A DNA stretch of 64,000 nt, from positions 62,001 through 126,000 of the forward strand of contig CAVPQM010000020.1 in assembly GCA_963707555.1 (NCBI GenBank). Direction: 5' to 3'. Origin of the DNA: JAFAFN01 sp963707555. GTDB taxonomy: Bacteria > Actinomycetota > Acidimicrobiia > Acidimicrobiales > Microtrichaceae. Shown here piece by piece: positions 51,204 through 60,295 of this stretch. The notes beneath the pieces are model-generated. The model saw nothing but the letters and a program-made list of their open reading frames with translations. It did no database searches and was not told the DNA's origin. Each line of letters starts with the position of its first letter. The stretch's first letter is position 1. The translations under genes and the position numbers were made by a program.

Positions 51204-52553
51204 ATGACGCCCGAACAGCTGCAGGCCGTGGCCGACCGCGTGATCGAACGGGCCGTCCCCGGTGAGGAGCTCGAGGCGGTCGTGGTGTGGGGCTCCGAGA
51301 CCGAGATCAGGGCCTACGGCGGCGAGGTCGAGCACTTCGTCGCCGCCGACTCCGCCGGGGTCGGGATCCGAGTCATCACCGAGGGCCGACAGGGCCTGGC
51401 GTGGGCGGGGGTGCTCGACGACGAGGCGATCACCGAGTGCCTCGCCGACGCGCGGGACAACGCCCGGTTCGCGTCGCCCGACCCTGACGCCGGGCTCGCT
51501 CGACCCGACGGCGTCACACCGGTGGCGCTCGACCTGTACGACCCCCGGCTGCTCGAGGTGCCCACCGAGGACAAGATCCGCCTGGCGGTCGAACTCGAGG
51601 CCCGCGTGAACGCCGCCGATCCGCGGATGTCGGGGGTCGAGTCGGCGGACTACGCGGACGCGGTGACTGCGACGGCGATCGCGTCGACCGCCGGCATCCG
51701 CACCGCCGGACGGGAGACGTCGGTGTACGTGGGCGCCTACGCGCTCGCCGGTGACGACGACGACACGACGACGGGCTTCGGCTTCTCGGTCGGACGCAGC
51801 GTCGAGGACCTCGACGTCGAGGCCGCGGCCGCTGACGCTGCGACGCGCTGCCTGCGGATGCTGGGTGCCGAGAAGGCGCCGACCGAACGGCTGACGGTCG
51901 TGTTCGACCCCTACGTCACGTCGCAGTTCATCGCGCTGATCGCCGAGATGCTCTCGGGCGAGGCGGTGCTGCGAGGCCGTTCTCCCTTCGCGGAACGCGT
52001 CGGTGAACTGGTGGCGTCGCCGCTCGTCACGCTGGTCGACGACGCGACGGATCCTGCCGCGCCGACCGCCTCGGACACCGACGGAGAGGGCCTGGCGTGT
52101 CGGACGGTGCCCTTGGTGACCGACGGGGTGCTCGCCGGTTTCCTCCACAACGCCTACACGGCACGGGCCTCGGGGCTGTCGTCGACGGGCTCCGCCCAAC
52201 GTGGCAGCCACCGATCGGTGCCGGGGGTCGGTCCGCACGTGACGACGCTGCGCCCGGGCTCCGGCGACGCCGCAGAGGTACTCGCTGCGGTGGGCGACGG
52301 CTTGTTGGTGCACGAGCTCGCCGGCTTGCACTCCGGGGTGAACCCGGTCTCGGGTGACCTCTCGGTCGGCGTCGAGGGTCGACGGATCCGGGGAGGCGAG
52401 GTCGCCGAGCCGATCCGCGAGGTGATCATCGGTTCGACGCTGCAACGCATGCTGACCGACGTCGTCGCCGTCGGCGCCGACCTGACGTACTTCCCGTGGG
52501 AGTCCACCGGGGTCACGCTGGCCGTCGGAGATGTCATGATGTCGGGCCGATGA
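51204..52553 (+). CDS. pmbA: PmbA/TldE-family protein (copy 1)
   Basis: The product is 449 aa; the ATG has aggtgg upstream. Family features: VVWGSETEIRAYGGEVEHF, GVGIRVITEGRQGLAWAG, LADARDNARFASPDPDAGLA, LTVVFDPYVTSQFIALIAEMLSGEAVLRGRSPF, DTDGEGLACRTVPLVTDGVLAGFLHNAYTA, and HSGVNPVSGDLSVGVEGRRI. The TldE subunit has no HExxxH and is catalytically inactive alone; it activates TldD. It overlaps the next copy by 4 bases (ATGA). Confidence 0.88.
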   Translation: MTPEQLQAVADRVIERAVPGEELEAVVVWGSETEIRAYGGEVEHFVAADSAGVGIRVITEGRQGLAWAGVLDDEAITECLADARDNARFASPDPDAGLARPDGVTPVALDLYDPRLLEVPTEDKIRLAVELEARVNAADPRMSGVESADYADAVTATAIASTAGIRTAGRETSVYVGAYALAGDDDDTTTGFGFSVGRSVEDLDVEAAAADAATRCLRMLGAEKAPTERLTVVFDPYVTSQFIALIAEMLSGEAVLRGRSPFAERVGELVASPLVTLVDDATDPAAPTASDTDGEGLACRTVPLVTDGVLAGFLHNAYTARASGLSSTGSAQRGSHRSVPGVGPHVTTLRPGSGDAAEVLAAVGDGLLVHELAGLHSGVNPVSGDLSVGVEGRRIRGGEVAEPIREVIIGSTLQRMLTDVVAVGADLTYFPWESTGVTLAVGDVMMSGR

Positions 52554-53914
52554 CGCAGATGACAGCCAAGGGAAGTGACGACCTGGTCGAACTGGCGCGG
52601 TCGCTGGTCCGGCGAGCCGCTCCGGGGGAGCAGGTCGAGGTGCTGCTCGGCAGGTCCACCTCGACGTCGGTGCGGGTCTACGACGGTGAGGTCGAGTCCC
52701 TGACCTCGGCCGACACCTCGGGCGCCGGGATCCGGGTGATCCGCGAGGGTCGCCTGGGCTTCGCGCACTGCGGCTCGCTCGACCCGGCGGTGCTCGGCGA
52801 GACGCTCGACGAGGCACGGGACAACGCAGGCTTCGGCGAGCCCGACGAGTTCAACGGCCTGGCAGCGCCCGACGGCGTCGACGTCGTCGGACGTGACGCC
52901 TGGTCCGAGCAGGTGCTCGCTGCGCCGGTGGACCGCAAGGTCGAGCTGGCCCTCGAGCTCGAACGACGTGTGCGCGGCATCGACCCTCGTGTCGTCGGCG
53001 CCCGGACCACGGCGTACGGCGACGCATGGGGCGAGTCGGTCATCGTGTCGACCGCAGGTATCGAGCGCAGCGACCGCGGGGCGTCCTGCACGATCGCCAC
53101 GCAGCCGCTCGCCCGCGACGGCGACGAGACCCAGACCGGCTTCGGACACGACGCCGGCCGGGACCCCGATGCACTCGACCTGGACCGCGTCGCCGCCGAG
53201 GCGGTCGACCGGGCGACCCGTCTGCTGGGGGCCACCAAACCGGCGTCCGGCCGCATGGCGATCCTGCTCGAGCCGCGCCTGGCGCTGACGCTGCTGGGCG
53301 TCGTGTCCGGCATGGTCTGTGCCGACGCCGTGCAGCGAGGCCGATCGCCCTTCGCCGACCGGATCGGCCAGCAGATCGCGTCGCCGCTGCTGACCCTGGT
53401 CGACGACCCGACCAGGGAGGAGTCGCTCGGCTCCGAGGAGTTCGACGGCGAGGGACTCGCCTGTCGCCCCAACGAATTGATCGTCGACGGTGTGCTGAAG
53501 GGCTTCCTGCACGACTCCTACACGGCTCGTCGCTCCGGCACCTCGTCGACCGCGTCGGCGGTGCGTGGCACCCGAAGTCTGCCGGGCGTCGGCGCTCAGC
53601 TCCTGGTGATGTCACCGGGGACCCGCAGCTTCGACGAGCTGGTCGCGTCGATCGACCACGGGCTCTACGTGAACAGCTTCGCCGGCATGCACTCGGGCGT
53701 GAACCCGGTGTCGGGCGACTTCTCGGTCGGCGCCGACGGGATCGAGATCCGCGACGGCGCGCTGGCCGGTCCGGTGCGGGAGCTCACGCTCGCCTCGACG
53801 CTCCAGCGGCTGCTGCTCGACATCCGTGAGGTCGGCGGCGACTTCGAGTGGCTGACCTCCGGCCACGGCGCCGCGTCGCTGGTCATCGACGACGTGTCGA
53901 TCTCCGGCGCCTGA
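52550..53914 (+). CDS. pmbA: PmbA/TldE-family protein (copy 2)
   Basis: The product is 454 aa, translationally coupled to copy 1 (ATGA). It has the same layout: VLLGRSTSTSVRVYDGEVESL, GAGIRVIREGRLGFAHCG, DEARDNAGFGEPDEFNGLA, RMAILLEPRLALTLLGVVSGMVCADAVQRGRSPF, FDGEGLACRPNELIVDGVLKGFLHDSYTA and MHSGVNPVSGDFSVGADGIEI. There is no zinc motif. Two TldE-like subunits beside one TldD suggest a heteromeric complex of three proteins or alternative partners. The C-terminus is close to a 14-base repeat. Confidence 0.88.
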   Translation: MTQMTAKGSDDLVELARSLVRRAAPGEQVEVLLGRSTSTSVRVYDGEVESLTSADTSGAGIRVIREGRLGFAHCGSLDPAVLGETLDEARDNAGFGEPDEFNGLAAPDGVDVVGRDAWSEQVLAAPVDRKVELALELERRVRGIDPRVVGARTTAYGDAWGESVIVSTAGIERSDRGASCTIATQPLARDGDETQTGFGHDAGRDPDALDLDRVAAEAVDRATRLLGATKPASGRMAILLEPRLALTLLGVVSGMVCADAVQRGRSPFADRIGQQIASPLLTLVDDPTREESLGSEEFDGEGLACRPNELIVDGVLKGFLHDSYTARRSGTSSTASAVRGTRSLPGVGAQLLVMSPGTRSFDELVASIDHGLYVNSFAGMHSGVNPVSGDFSVGADGIEIRDGALAGPVRELTLASTLQRLLLDIREVGGDFEWLTSGHGAASLVIDDVSISGA

Positions 53915-53946
53915 CGGCCCGACTCCTCACCGCGCTGCCCCTTCGG

Positions 53947-53988
53947 CACCTCACCCGCAGCGCCTCACCCGCAGCTCCTCACCGGAGC
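53947..53988. repeat. 14-base repeat covering the stop codon of the SAF-domain gene
   Basis: Three units (53947-53960, 53961-53974 and a degenerate 53975-53988) share CCTCACC(C)G. On the minus strand each reads GGTGAGG, so the TGA stop of the SAF gene (53979-53981) sits in the third unit. It lies in the convergent junction with the second pmbA. Confidence 0.7.
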
Positions 53989-54665
53989 ACGACGAACACG
54001 ACTCCCTCGGCCATCGCCGCGGCGGCCGACGCGCGGACCTCTGCCTCGGCGACAGCGACGGTCACCGACCGCGCGTCGAGGTGGACCACGATCGCCGAGT
54101 CGGCCACACGGGCGGAAGCGGTTCCCGTGACGTCGCTGATCGTCGAGTAGACATCGACCCGATCGCCCACCTCCAGCGTCGGCTGCACCTCGGCGCGCGG
54201 GAACGTCACACCTGCGCTGCCCTCCGGGAGTCGTGCGGCGAGCGCGCCGAGCGACTCCTCGGCGAGGCGGTCGCGCAACAGCGGCTCGCCCGCAGGTACG
54301 TCGACGGAGGCACGCCGACCCACGGGCGCCTCGTCGAGTGCCCCGTCGGGCACCATCGACGCGGGGCGGTCCTCGACGCCGGTGTTGCCGGCGTCGAGCA
54401 GCTCGCCGGCGGCGACGTCCACGGTGGCCACGACGACGTTCCGTGCCGACCCCCATCGGCGCTGGTCGCGCCGTGCCTGTTCCGCCGACCCGGTGACCGC
54501 CCACCCGACGACGACGGCGAGCAGCACCGCGATGCAGCGCCGAAGGGCGACCCTGCGAGCCACCCGTGATCGACGCAGACGAGCTGCGGTGCGATCGACG
54601 CGCGCTCGTGTGGGGCCGAACACGTCGAGTGGGGTGCTGCTCGTCCGACGGATGCGATCTCGCAC
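53979..54665 (-). CDS. SAF-domain membrane protein (CpaB/RcpC-like)
   Basis: The product is 228 aa from a GTG with ggag upstream. A basic N-terminus (RRSRVARRVALRRC) precedes one membrane helix (IAVLLAVVVGWAVTGSAEQ), then NVVVATVDVAAGELLDAGNTGVEDRP...VGRRASVDVPAGEPLLRDRL, the SAF fold of pilus assembly CpaB proteins, and GSAGVTFPRAEVQPTLEVGDRVDVYSTI. It is shorter than usual CpaB. No tad/flp pilus genes are in the window. A role in pilus biogenesis is only suggested by the family. Confidence 0.75.
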   Translation of the reverse strand: MRDRIRRTSSTPLDVFGPTRARVDRTAARLRRSRVARRVALRRCIAVLLAVVVGWAVTGSAEQARRDQRRWGSARNVVVATVDVAAGELLDAGNTGVEDRPASMVPDGALDEAPVGRRASVDVPAGEPLLRDRLAEESLGALAARLPEGSAGVTFPRAEVQPTLEVGDRVDVYSTISDVTGTASARVADSAIVVHLDARSVTVAVAEAEVRASAAAAMAEGVVFVVLR

Positions 54666-54743
54666 GACGCTCCAATGAGTGGCGGTGTGCGGGGAAGCAT
54701 CGAGCAGGTTCGGGCGGGCGCGGTCGACGCGACCGGGGCGGGT

Positions 54744-55685
54744 CTACGCGCCCGAGGAGACGTCGGCGAACAGGACGTCCGCGGACGTCCCGTCCGCATC
54801 GACGGTCAGCAGTTCGTGGCCGTCGTCGGTCACGAGCACGGTGTGCTCGAACTGCGCGGAGCGCTGCAGGTCGCGGGTCACGACCGTCCACCCGTCGTCC
54901 CACATGTCGAGCCGTGGGCTGCCGACGTTGATCATCGGCTCGACGGTGAAGGTCATGCCGGGCAGCAGGACCGTGTCGTTGTGGGGGTCGTAGTAGTGGG
55001 GGATCTGCAGGCTGGTGTGGAACTGGTCGCCGATGCCGTGGCCGATGAACTCCCGCACCACGCCGTAGCCGTACTCGGCGACCGACTGCTCGATCGCTCG
55101 GCCGATCTCGTAGATGCGTGCCTTCGGCCTGACCACGGAGATGCCGGCGTACATCGCCGCGCGGGTGCGGCGCACCAGCGCGGCGGACGCCTCGTCGACG
55201 TCGCCGACGAGGAACGTGCAGGACGTGTCGCCGTGCACGCCCTCGATGAAGGCGGTCACGTCGACGTTCACGATGTCGCCGTCCGCGAGCTTCCGTGAGT
55301 CCGGGATGCCGTGGCACACGACCTCGTTCACCGAGGTGCACAGCGACTTCGGGAAGCCGCGGTAGTTGAGCGTCGACGGGTAGGCGCCGGCGTCGACCAT
55401 GAACTCGTGACCGATCCGGTCGAGCTCGTCGGCGGACACGCCGGGTCGCACGTGGCGACCGACCTCGATGAGGGCCTCGGCGGCGACCCGACCGGCGGTG
55501 CGCATGGCGAGGATCTCGTCGTCGGTGCGGATGGCGCGGCTCTCCCTCGCCGAGGGCTGTCCCGTCGCTGCGTACTCGGGCCGCCCGATGCCGACGCGCA
55601 CGGTGCGCAGCGGGCCGACCAGACCGGGGGTCACCGGGTCGGAAGGTGGCGGCGGGAGTGCAGCGCGGCGGCGTCGTTTGCCCAT
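54744..55685 (-). CDS. map: Methionine aminopeptidase, type I
   Basis: The product is 313 aa from ATG 55685; upstream frame extensions lack signals. MetAP residues are present: GYPSTLNY-type segment (AYPSTLNYRGFPKSLCTSVNEVVCHGIPDSRKLADGDIVNVDV with His and first Asp), GDTSCTF (second Asp), FIGHGIGDQFHTSLQIPHY (His pair), PGMTFTVEPMIN (Glu) and QFEHTVLVTDDG (last Glu). The ~45 N-terminal residues (RRRRAALPPPPSDPVTP) are a Pro-rich extension seen in actinobacterial enzymes. It removes the initiator methionine. It is divergent from the conservon. Confidence 0.92.
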   Translation of the reverse strand: MGKRRRRAALPPPPSDPVTPGLVGPLRTVRVGIGRPEYAATGQPSARESRAIRTDDEILAMRTAGRVAAEALIEVGRHVRPGVSADELDRIGHEFMVDAGAYPSTLNYRGFPKSLCTSVNEVVCHGIPDSRKLADGDIVNVDVTAFIEGVHGDTSCTFLVGDVDEASAALVRRTRAAMYAGISVVRPKARIYEIGRAIEQSVAEYGYGVVREFIGHGIGDQFHTSLQIPHYYDPHNDTVLLPGMTFTVEPMINVGSPRLDMWDDGWTVVTRDLQRSAQFEHTVLVTDDGHELLTVDADGTSADVLFADVSSGA

Positions 55686-55899
55686 CACCCCGATGTTAGG
55701 AGAACGCTCGTCGCAGCGATCCGCGGGCAGCGGGGCACGGTCCCCGCGGCATGCCGCGTGGCGAGCGCCACGCCGACCCTCGCTCGGCACCCGTCACGAC
55801 GTGTTCGGGTCTGTCAGCCGACCAAATTTCGAGGGGTCGGCGGGTCTCTCACCCGACCATTTTCTCAACCGAAGGACCTCCGGTGTCGATCCGACTTCC

Positions 55900-58803
55900 G
55901 TGGCACGGCAACGGAAGACCGAAGAACACCAGTCCCGTCGCCTTCGCATCGGCACCCGCCTGCTGATGCTGTTGGCGATTCCCCTCGCTGGTCTGCTGGC
56001 CGTGACCGGGTACGGCGTGTACCTGGGTTGGACGCAGTCCGCCGAGGCCTCGGGACTGCAGGAACGCACCGACCTGGCGTTGAGCTCGTACCGACTCATC
56101 GACTCGTTGCAGGCGGAACGTCGGACCCTGATCGACAGCAAGGCGTCGACCCCCGAGCTGCGCGACGCGGTGCAGGCATCCGCCGATGCGCTCGCTGCGC
56201 GGGCGGGCGAGCTCGGCGGCGAGCTGGAGGAGATGACCGACCGTGCGCTCGTGCGCGTCGACGCCGCGCAGCGTGTGTCGGGCAACGAGCTCGGCGGCCG
56301 TGTCGCCCTCGCCTCGTACTCCGCTGCGATCGACCAGCTGCTCGACCTGTCCACCATCGCGATCGACACCGGCGAGTCGGTGGACGACAGTGCGGCGAGC
56401 ACCGCCGACTACCTGGCGCGGGCGCAGGCCGCGTCGTCCCAGGAGCGCGACATGACCCTGATCGCCGCCGAGGAAGGTCAGCTCGACGCGACCTCGTTCC
56501 AGGCGCTGATGGGTCTCGCCTCGGAGCAGGAGTCCTACACCGCGCTGGCCGCCGCCTCGGCGCCGACGGAGCTGGGTCTGCTGATCGAGGGCGTCGGCTA
56601 CTCGATGTCCGCAGCGGACTCGACCCGACGTGATGTGTTCACCGAGCGCGGCGCTCGCGACTACACGGCCTGGACCGCCGGCCTCGACCAGCGCACCGAG
56701 GCCCTCACCGAGCTCCAGCAGGTGGCCGAGACCGACGCGGTCGCGGTCGTCGACGACTTCGCGAGTTGGAGCCGGCAGCTGCTGTTCCTGGCCGCGGTCG
56801 CCGCGATCGCCATCGTCCTGATCAGTGCCCTGCTGCTCCGTCGAGCGGTCCGCTCGATCGCACGACCGCTGCAGGACCTCGCCGCACAGGCCGAGGAGGT
56901 GGCCACGACCCGACTGCCCGAAGCGGTGAAGGCGCAGCAGGACCAGGGCAGCGAGGAGCTGCACCTCCCCGCGCTGCGGGCGACGGGCGCCACCGAGGTC
57001 CACGAGGTCGCTGCCGCGTTCAACGACGTGCAGGACACCGCGCTGCGCCTCGCGAGCGAGCAGGCCGCCCTGCGCGTGAACCAGGCCGAGGCGATGACGA
57101 ACCTCGGCCGGCGGAACCAGACGCTGCTCGCCCGTCAGCTCGACTTCATCACGTCGCTCGAGACCCGGGAGACCGACCCCGCGTTCCTCGAGCACCTCTT
57201 CAAGCTGGACCACCTGGCGAGTCGCATGCGACGCAACGCCGAGTCGCTGCTGATCCTCGCCGGCTCCGAGACGCCGCGTCGACGTCGTGCGCCGGCGCCC
57301 GTCGCCGAGGTCGTCCGCGCGGCGATGAGCGAGGTCGAGGACTTCGAACGCGTGCGGATCGGCCACCTGCGCGGGGCGACGCTCTCGGGCCCGGTCGTGA
57401 TCGACCTCATCCACCTGCTCTCGGAGCTGATCGAGAACGCCCTCGGCTTCTCGCCGCCCGACTCGACCGTCGAGATCGACGGCCGGTCGCTGGGCCAGGG
57501 TGGTTACCAGCTGGCGGTCATCGACCACGGCGTCGGGATGTCCGATGTCGAGCTGCTCGCGGCGAACCAGCGCATCTCCGGTCTCGACGAGCTCGAGGGA
57601 ATGCCCACCCGCTACCTCGGCCAGTACGTGGTCGCGAAGCTCGCGTCGAAGACGGGCACGCACGTGCGGTTGCAGCCGAGCTCCGGTGGTCGAGGTGTGA
57701 CGGCGATCGTGACGCTGCCGGTCAGCGCCGTGATCGGTTCGGCGGACCGCTCTGCGGTGTCGAGCCCGATGCCCGGCACCAAGGCGTCCCGTGAGCAGGG
57801 TCCGGTTCCCTTCGCCCCCGGGGCGGGTGTCGCCACAGCCTCGGCGCTGCCGTCCGCCTCGGTGCCGACCGGCATCAACGGGTCGAACACCACGGTCGAG
57901 ACGACAGGGTACGAAGCACCGTCACTCCAGCCGTCCGCGTTCCAGCCACCTGCAACCGCGTCGCCCGAACCGTGGGAGACCGCCGCGTTCGAGGCTGCAC
58001 CGTTCGAGGCAGCACCGTCCGGGACCGTGAACTCCGAGGTCGCCGAGGTCCGAACCGCGGGTGACCTCGAGTCGTCGCTGTTCGATCCCGTCCCGGCGTC
58101 ACTCGCTCCGGACGCGCCTGCACCCGAGTCGCCTGTTGCACCGGCCTTCGAACCCGTCGACCTGGGTTCGGTCGCCGGCGCAGCGACGATCGAACCGGCC
58201 GTCGTCGAGGAGCTGTCGACCATCTGGAACGCTCGCCCCGCGGAGACCGGGACCGAGGCGATCTCGAGTGAGGACCAGTGGGCCCGCTTCGAGACCGCCC
58301 TGCCCGAGGCACCAGCGGCCGCTGCTGGCGGCGACGCCGCAGCGCACCAGCCGGCGCCGGCGCCGCGTGCCGCGGACCCGTTCGCGGATGTCAGCCCTCC
58401 GGCCCCGACGGAGCTACCCACGCAGCACGAGTGGCGCCCGACGGCGCCCTCCGCGGACGAGGTCGCCGCAGCAGCGGCGCCCCCGTCGCCACTCACCGCG
58501 GCCCAGCAGCAGTTCGGCGGCGGCGGTCGGCCGGGTGGACTCTCGAAGCGTGTCCCCGGCGCGTCACTCGCCGAGAGCCGGCGCGGCGACAGCCTCGGCG
58601 CTCCGGTCGAGGCCGCTGATCGCTCCGCCGATGGTGTGCGATCCATGTTGTCGTCGTTCCAGGCCGGTCGTTCACGGGGCCGGGTCACCCCCGACGGTGG
58701 CCGCCCGGACTCCGATGCCTCGGACGGTTCGACCACACCCATCACTCCACTGACACACGACGGCGCAGACAGCGCCGCTCAGGACGGGAGGTCCTCGCAG
58801 TGA
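55900..58803 (+). CDS. cvnA: Conservon histidine-kinase-like sensor CvnA (nitrate/nitrite-sensing-type)
   Basis: The product is 967 aa; GTG 55900 is a best estimate since no strong Shine-Dalgarno is seen. Order: membrane helix 1 (RLLMLLAIPLAGLLAVTGYG), a ~270-residue extracytoplasmic NIT-like helical sensor, membrane helix 2 (LLFLAAVAAIAIVLISALLL), a HAMP-like stretch, a kinase core (LARQLDFITSLETRETDPAFLEHLFKLDHLASRMRRNAESLLILAG, LLSELIENALGFSPPDSTVEI N-box, VIDHGVGMS G-box) and a ~300-residue Pro/Ala-rich tail. The phospho-acceptor position is FKLDHL. Overlap with cvnB (GTGA) indicates an operon. Confidence 0.88.
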   Translation: MARQRKTEEHQSRRLRIGTRLLMLLAIPLAGLLAVTGYGVYLGWTQSAEASGLQERTDLALSSYRLIDSLQAERRTLIDSKASTPELRDAVQASADALAARAGELGGELEEMTDRALVRVDAAQRVSGNELGGRVALASYSAAIDQLLDLSTIAIDTGESVDDSAASTADYLARAQAASSQERDMTLIAAEEGQLDATSFQALMGLASEQESYTALAAASAPTELGLLIEGVGYSMSAADSTRRDVFTERGARDYTAWTAGLDQRTEALTELQQVAETDAVAVVDDFASWSRQLLFLAAVAAIAIVLISALLLRRAVRSIARPLQDLAAQAEEVATTRLPEAVKAQQDQGSEELHLPALRATGATEVHEVAAAFNDVQDTALRLASEQAALRVNQAEAMTNLGRRNQTLLARQLDFITSLETRETDPAFLEHLFKLDHLASRMRRNAESLLILAGSETPRRRRAPAPVAEVVRAAMSEVEDFERVRIGHLRGATLSGPVVIDLIHLLSELIENALGFSPPDSTVEIDGRSLGQGGYQLAVIDHGVGMSDVELLAANQRISGLDELEGMPTRYLGQYVVAKLASKTGTHVRLQPSSGGRGVTAIVTLPVSAVIGSADRSAVSSPMPGTKASREQGPVPFAPGAGVATASALPSASVPTGINGSNTTVETTGYEAPSLQPSAFQPPATASPEPWETAAFEAAPFEAAPSGTVNSEVAEVRTAGDLESSLFDPVPASLAPDAPAPESPVAPAFEPVDLGSVAGAATIEPAVVEELSTIWNARPAETGTEAISSEDQWARFETALPEAPAAAAGGDAAAHQPAPAPRAADPFADVSPPAPTELPTQHEWRPTAPSADEVAAAAAPPSPLTAAQQQFGGGGRPGGLSKRVPGASLAESRRGDSLGAPVEAADRSADGVRSMLSSFQAGRSRGRVTPDGGRPDSDASDGSTTPITPLTHDGADSAAQDGRSSQ

Positions 58804-59228
58804 TCACCGACACCAGTGAACAGGTCCAGCAGATCCCTTGGCTGCTGACCCGCTTCGTTCAGCAGACCCCCGGGGTCAGCGACGCCGTGTGCGTCAGCTC
58901 CGACGGTCTGTTGATGGCGATGTCGACCGATCTCGACCGCGGCCGCGCGGACCAGTTCGCAGCGATCGCCGCAGGTCTCACCAGCCTCTCCCTCGGCGCG
59001 TCGCGCTGCTTCGGCTACGGCAACGTCGACCAGCTGATGGTCGAGATGACCACCGGGTTCCTCTTCGTCGCGTCGATCTCCGACGGCAGCTGCCTGGGCA
59101 TCCTGGCCGACAAGAACTCCGACGTCGGCCTGGTGGGCTACGAGATGACCATGCTCGTCGACCGGTTCGGCTCGGTCCTGACACCGCAGGTGCGAGCGGG
59201 TCTCCGCGACGCGCTGTCGGCGGTCTGA
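58800..59228 (+). CDS. cvnB: Roadblock/LC7-domain protein CvnB of the conservon
   Basis: The product is 142 aa; the GTG overlaps the cvnA stop by 4 bases. The roadblock fold is seen in IPWLLTRFVQQTPGVSDAVCVSSDGLLMAMSTDLDRGRADQFAAIAAGL and LMVEMTTGFLFVASISDGSCLGILADKNSDVGLVGYEMTMLV. Roadblock proteins act as regulators of small GTPases, here the CvnD product. It is cytosolic, associated with the membrane sensor CvnA. Confidence 0.9.
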   Translation: MITDTSEQVQQIPWLLTRFVQQTPGVSDAVCVSSDGLLMAMSTDLDRGRADQFAAIAAGLTSLSLGASRCFGYGNVDQLMVEMTTGFLFVASISDGSCLGILADKNSDVGLVGYEMTMLVDRFGSVLTPQVRAGLRDALSAV

Positions 59229-59241
59229 GGGCACCATCACC

Positions 59242-59661
59242 ATGCAGCCCTGGGAGCCGGCGGCGAACGGAGACCCCGCGGCTCCGCCGCGCCTCCCTGG
59301 CGTCGCGGTGCCGCCGGCGGACGACCACGAGGCCGAGGACGAGTCGCTCGTCCGACCGTTCGTGATCACCGGCGGACGGGCGCGACACGCGACCGTCCAC
59401 CTCCGGGTCGAGTCGCTCGTCGTCGCGACCAACGCGGAGTCCGATGCCGCGCTCCAGTTCGAACACGCTGCGATCCTCGCCGCGTGCCGACAGCCGATCT
59501 CCGTCGCCGAGGTGGCGGCTCGGATCGACGTGCCCCTGGGCGTCGCGCAGATCCTGGTCGGGGATCTGGCAGATGCCGGTCTGGTCCGAGTCCACGAGGC
59601 GACGCCGTCGGCGACGCCCGCACTCCTTCTGAGGATGATCGATGCAGTACGAGCCCTCTGA
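59242..59661 (+). CDS. cvnC: DUF742 protein CvnC of the conservon
   Basis: The product is 139 aa. The typical DUF742 run is present: SLVRPFVITGGRARHATVHLRVESLVVATN, EHAAILAACRQPISVAEVAARIDVPLGVAQILVGDLADAGLVRVHE, with a winged-helix-like appearance. The N-terminal 40 residues are disordered. It starts 13 bases after cvnB and overlaps cvnD by 20 bases. In Streptomyces the four Cvn proteins form a membrane signalling complex resembling eukaryotic G-protein coupling. Confidence 0.9.
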   Translation: MQPWEPAANGDPAAPPRLPGVAVPPADDHEAEDESLVRPFVITGGRARHATVHLRVESLVVATNAESDAALQFEHAAILAACRQPISVAEVAARIDVPLGVAQILVGDLADAGLVRVHEATPSATPALLLRMIDAVRAL

Positions 59662-60295
59662 TCCCCATCCCGCTCGGCCCGCCGACGTCGCTCCGACGAC
59701 GATGCCCTCGGGCGTCCCGTCCGGAGGGCAGCCCCAGCCGGTGAAGTTCCTCGTCGCCGGCGGTTTCGGCGTGGGCAAGACCACCCTCGTGGGCGCGATC
59801 TCCGAGATCGAGCCGCTGACCACCGAGGCGACGATGACGTCGTACAGCGAGGGCGTGGACGACCTCTCGAAGCTCGAGCGGAAGACGTCGACCACCGTCG
59901 CGATGGACTTCGGCCGGATCACGATCGACTCCGAGATCATCCTCTACCTGTTCGGCACGCCCGGGCAGGAGCGGTTCTGGTTCATGTGGGACGACCTCGT
60001 CGACGGCGCGATCGGTGCCGTCGTGCTGCTCGACACCCGTCGCATCGAGGAGTGCTTCGCCGCGGTCGACTACTTCGAGAGTCGCGGCGTGCCCTTCGTG
60101 GCGGTCGTGAACCAGTTCCCCGACGCAGGGTCGTACTCCCTCGAAGAGGTGCGCGACGCGCTCGCGCTGCCGGCACACGTGCCGCTGGTCCGTGCCGACG
60201 CTCGGTCGCGGGAGTCGGTGAAGATGGTGCTGATCGCGCTCCTGGACCACCTGATCCAACGCGCGACGGCGGACGCCGCCGCGGTCAGCCCCTGA
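59642..60295 (+). CDS. cvnD: Small GTPase CvnD of the conservon
   Basis: The product is 217 aa. G-motifs: VAGGFGVGKTTLVGAI (G1/P-loop), TTVAMDFGRI (switch region), LFGTPGQERFWFMW (G3, with PGQ), VVNQFPD (G4, NQxP rather than NKxD), and VPLVRADARSRESVK (G5-like). The first ~30 residues are disordered and overlap cvnC. It is the Ras-like ATP/GTP-binding component of the conservon. The NQ motif in place of NKxD is typical for this family. Its last codons are copied in a downstream 19-base tandem repeat. Confidence 0.9.
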   Translation: MQYEPSDPHPARPADVAPTTMPSGVPSGGQPQPVKFLVAGGFGVGKTTLVGAISEIEPLTTEATMTSYSEGVDDLSKLERKTSTTVAMDFGRITIDSEIILYLFGTPGQERFWFMWDDLVDGAIGAVVLLDTRRIEECFAAVDYFESRGVPFVAVVNQFPDAGSYSLEEVRDALALPAHVPLVRADARSRESVKMVLIALLDHLIQRATADAAAVSP

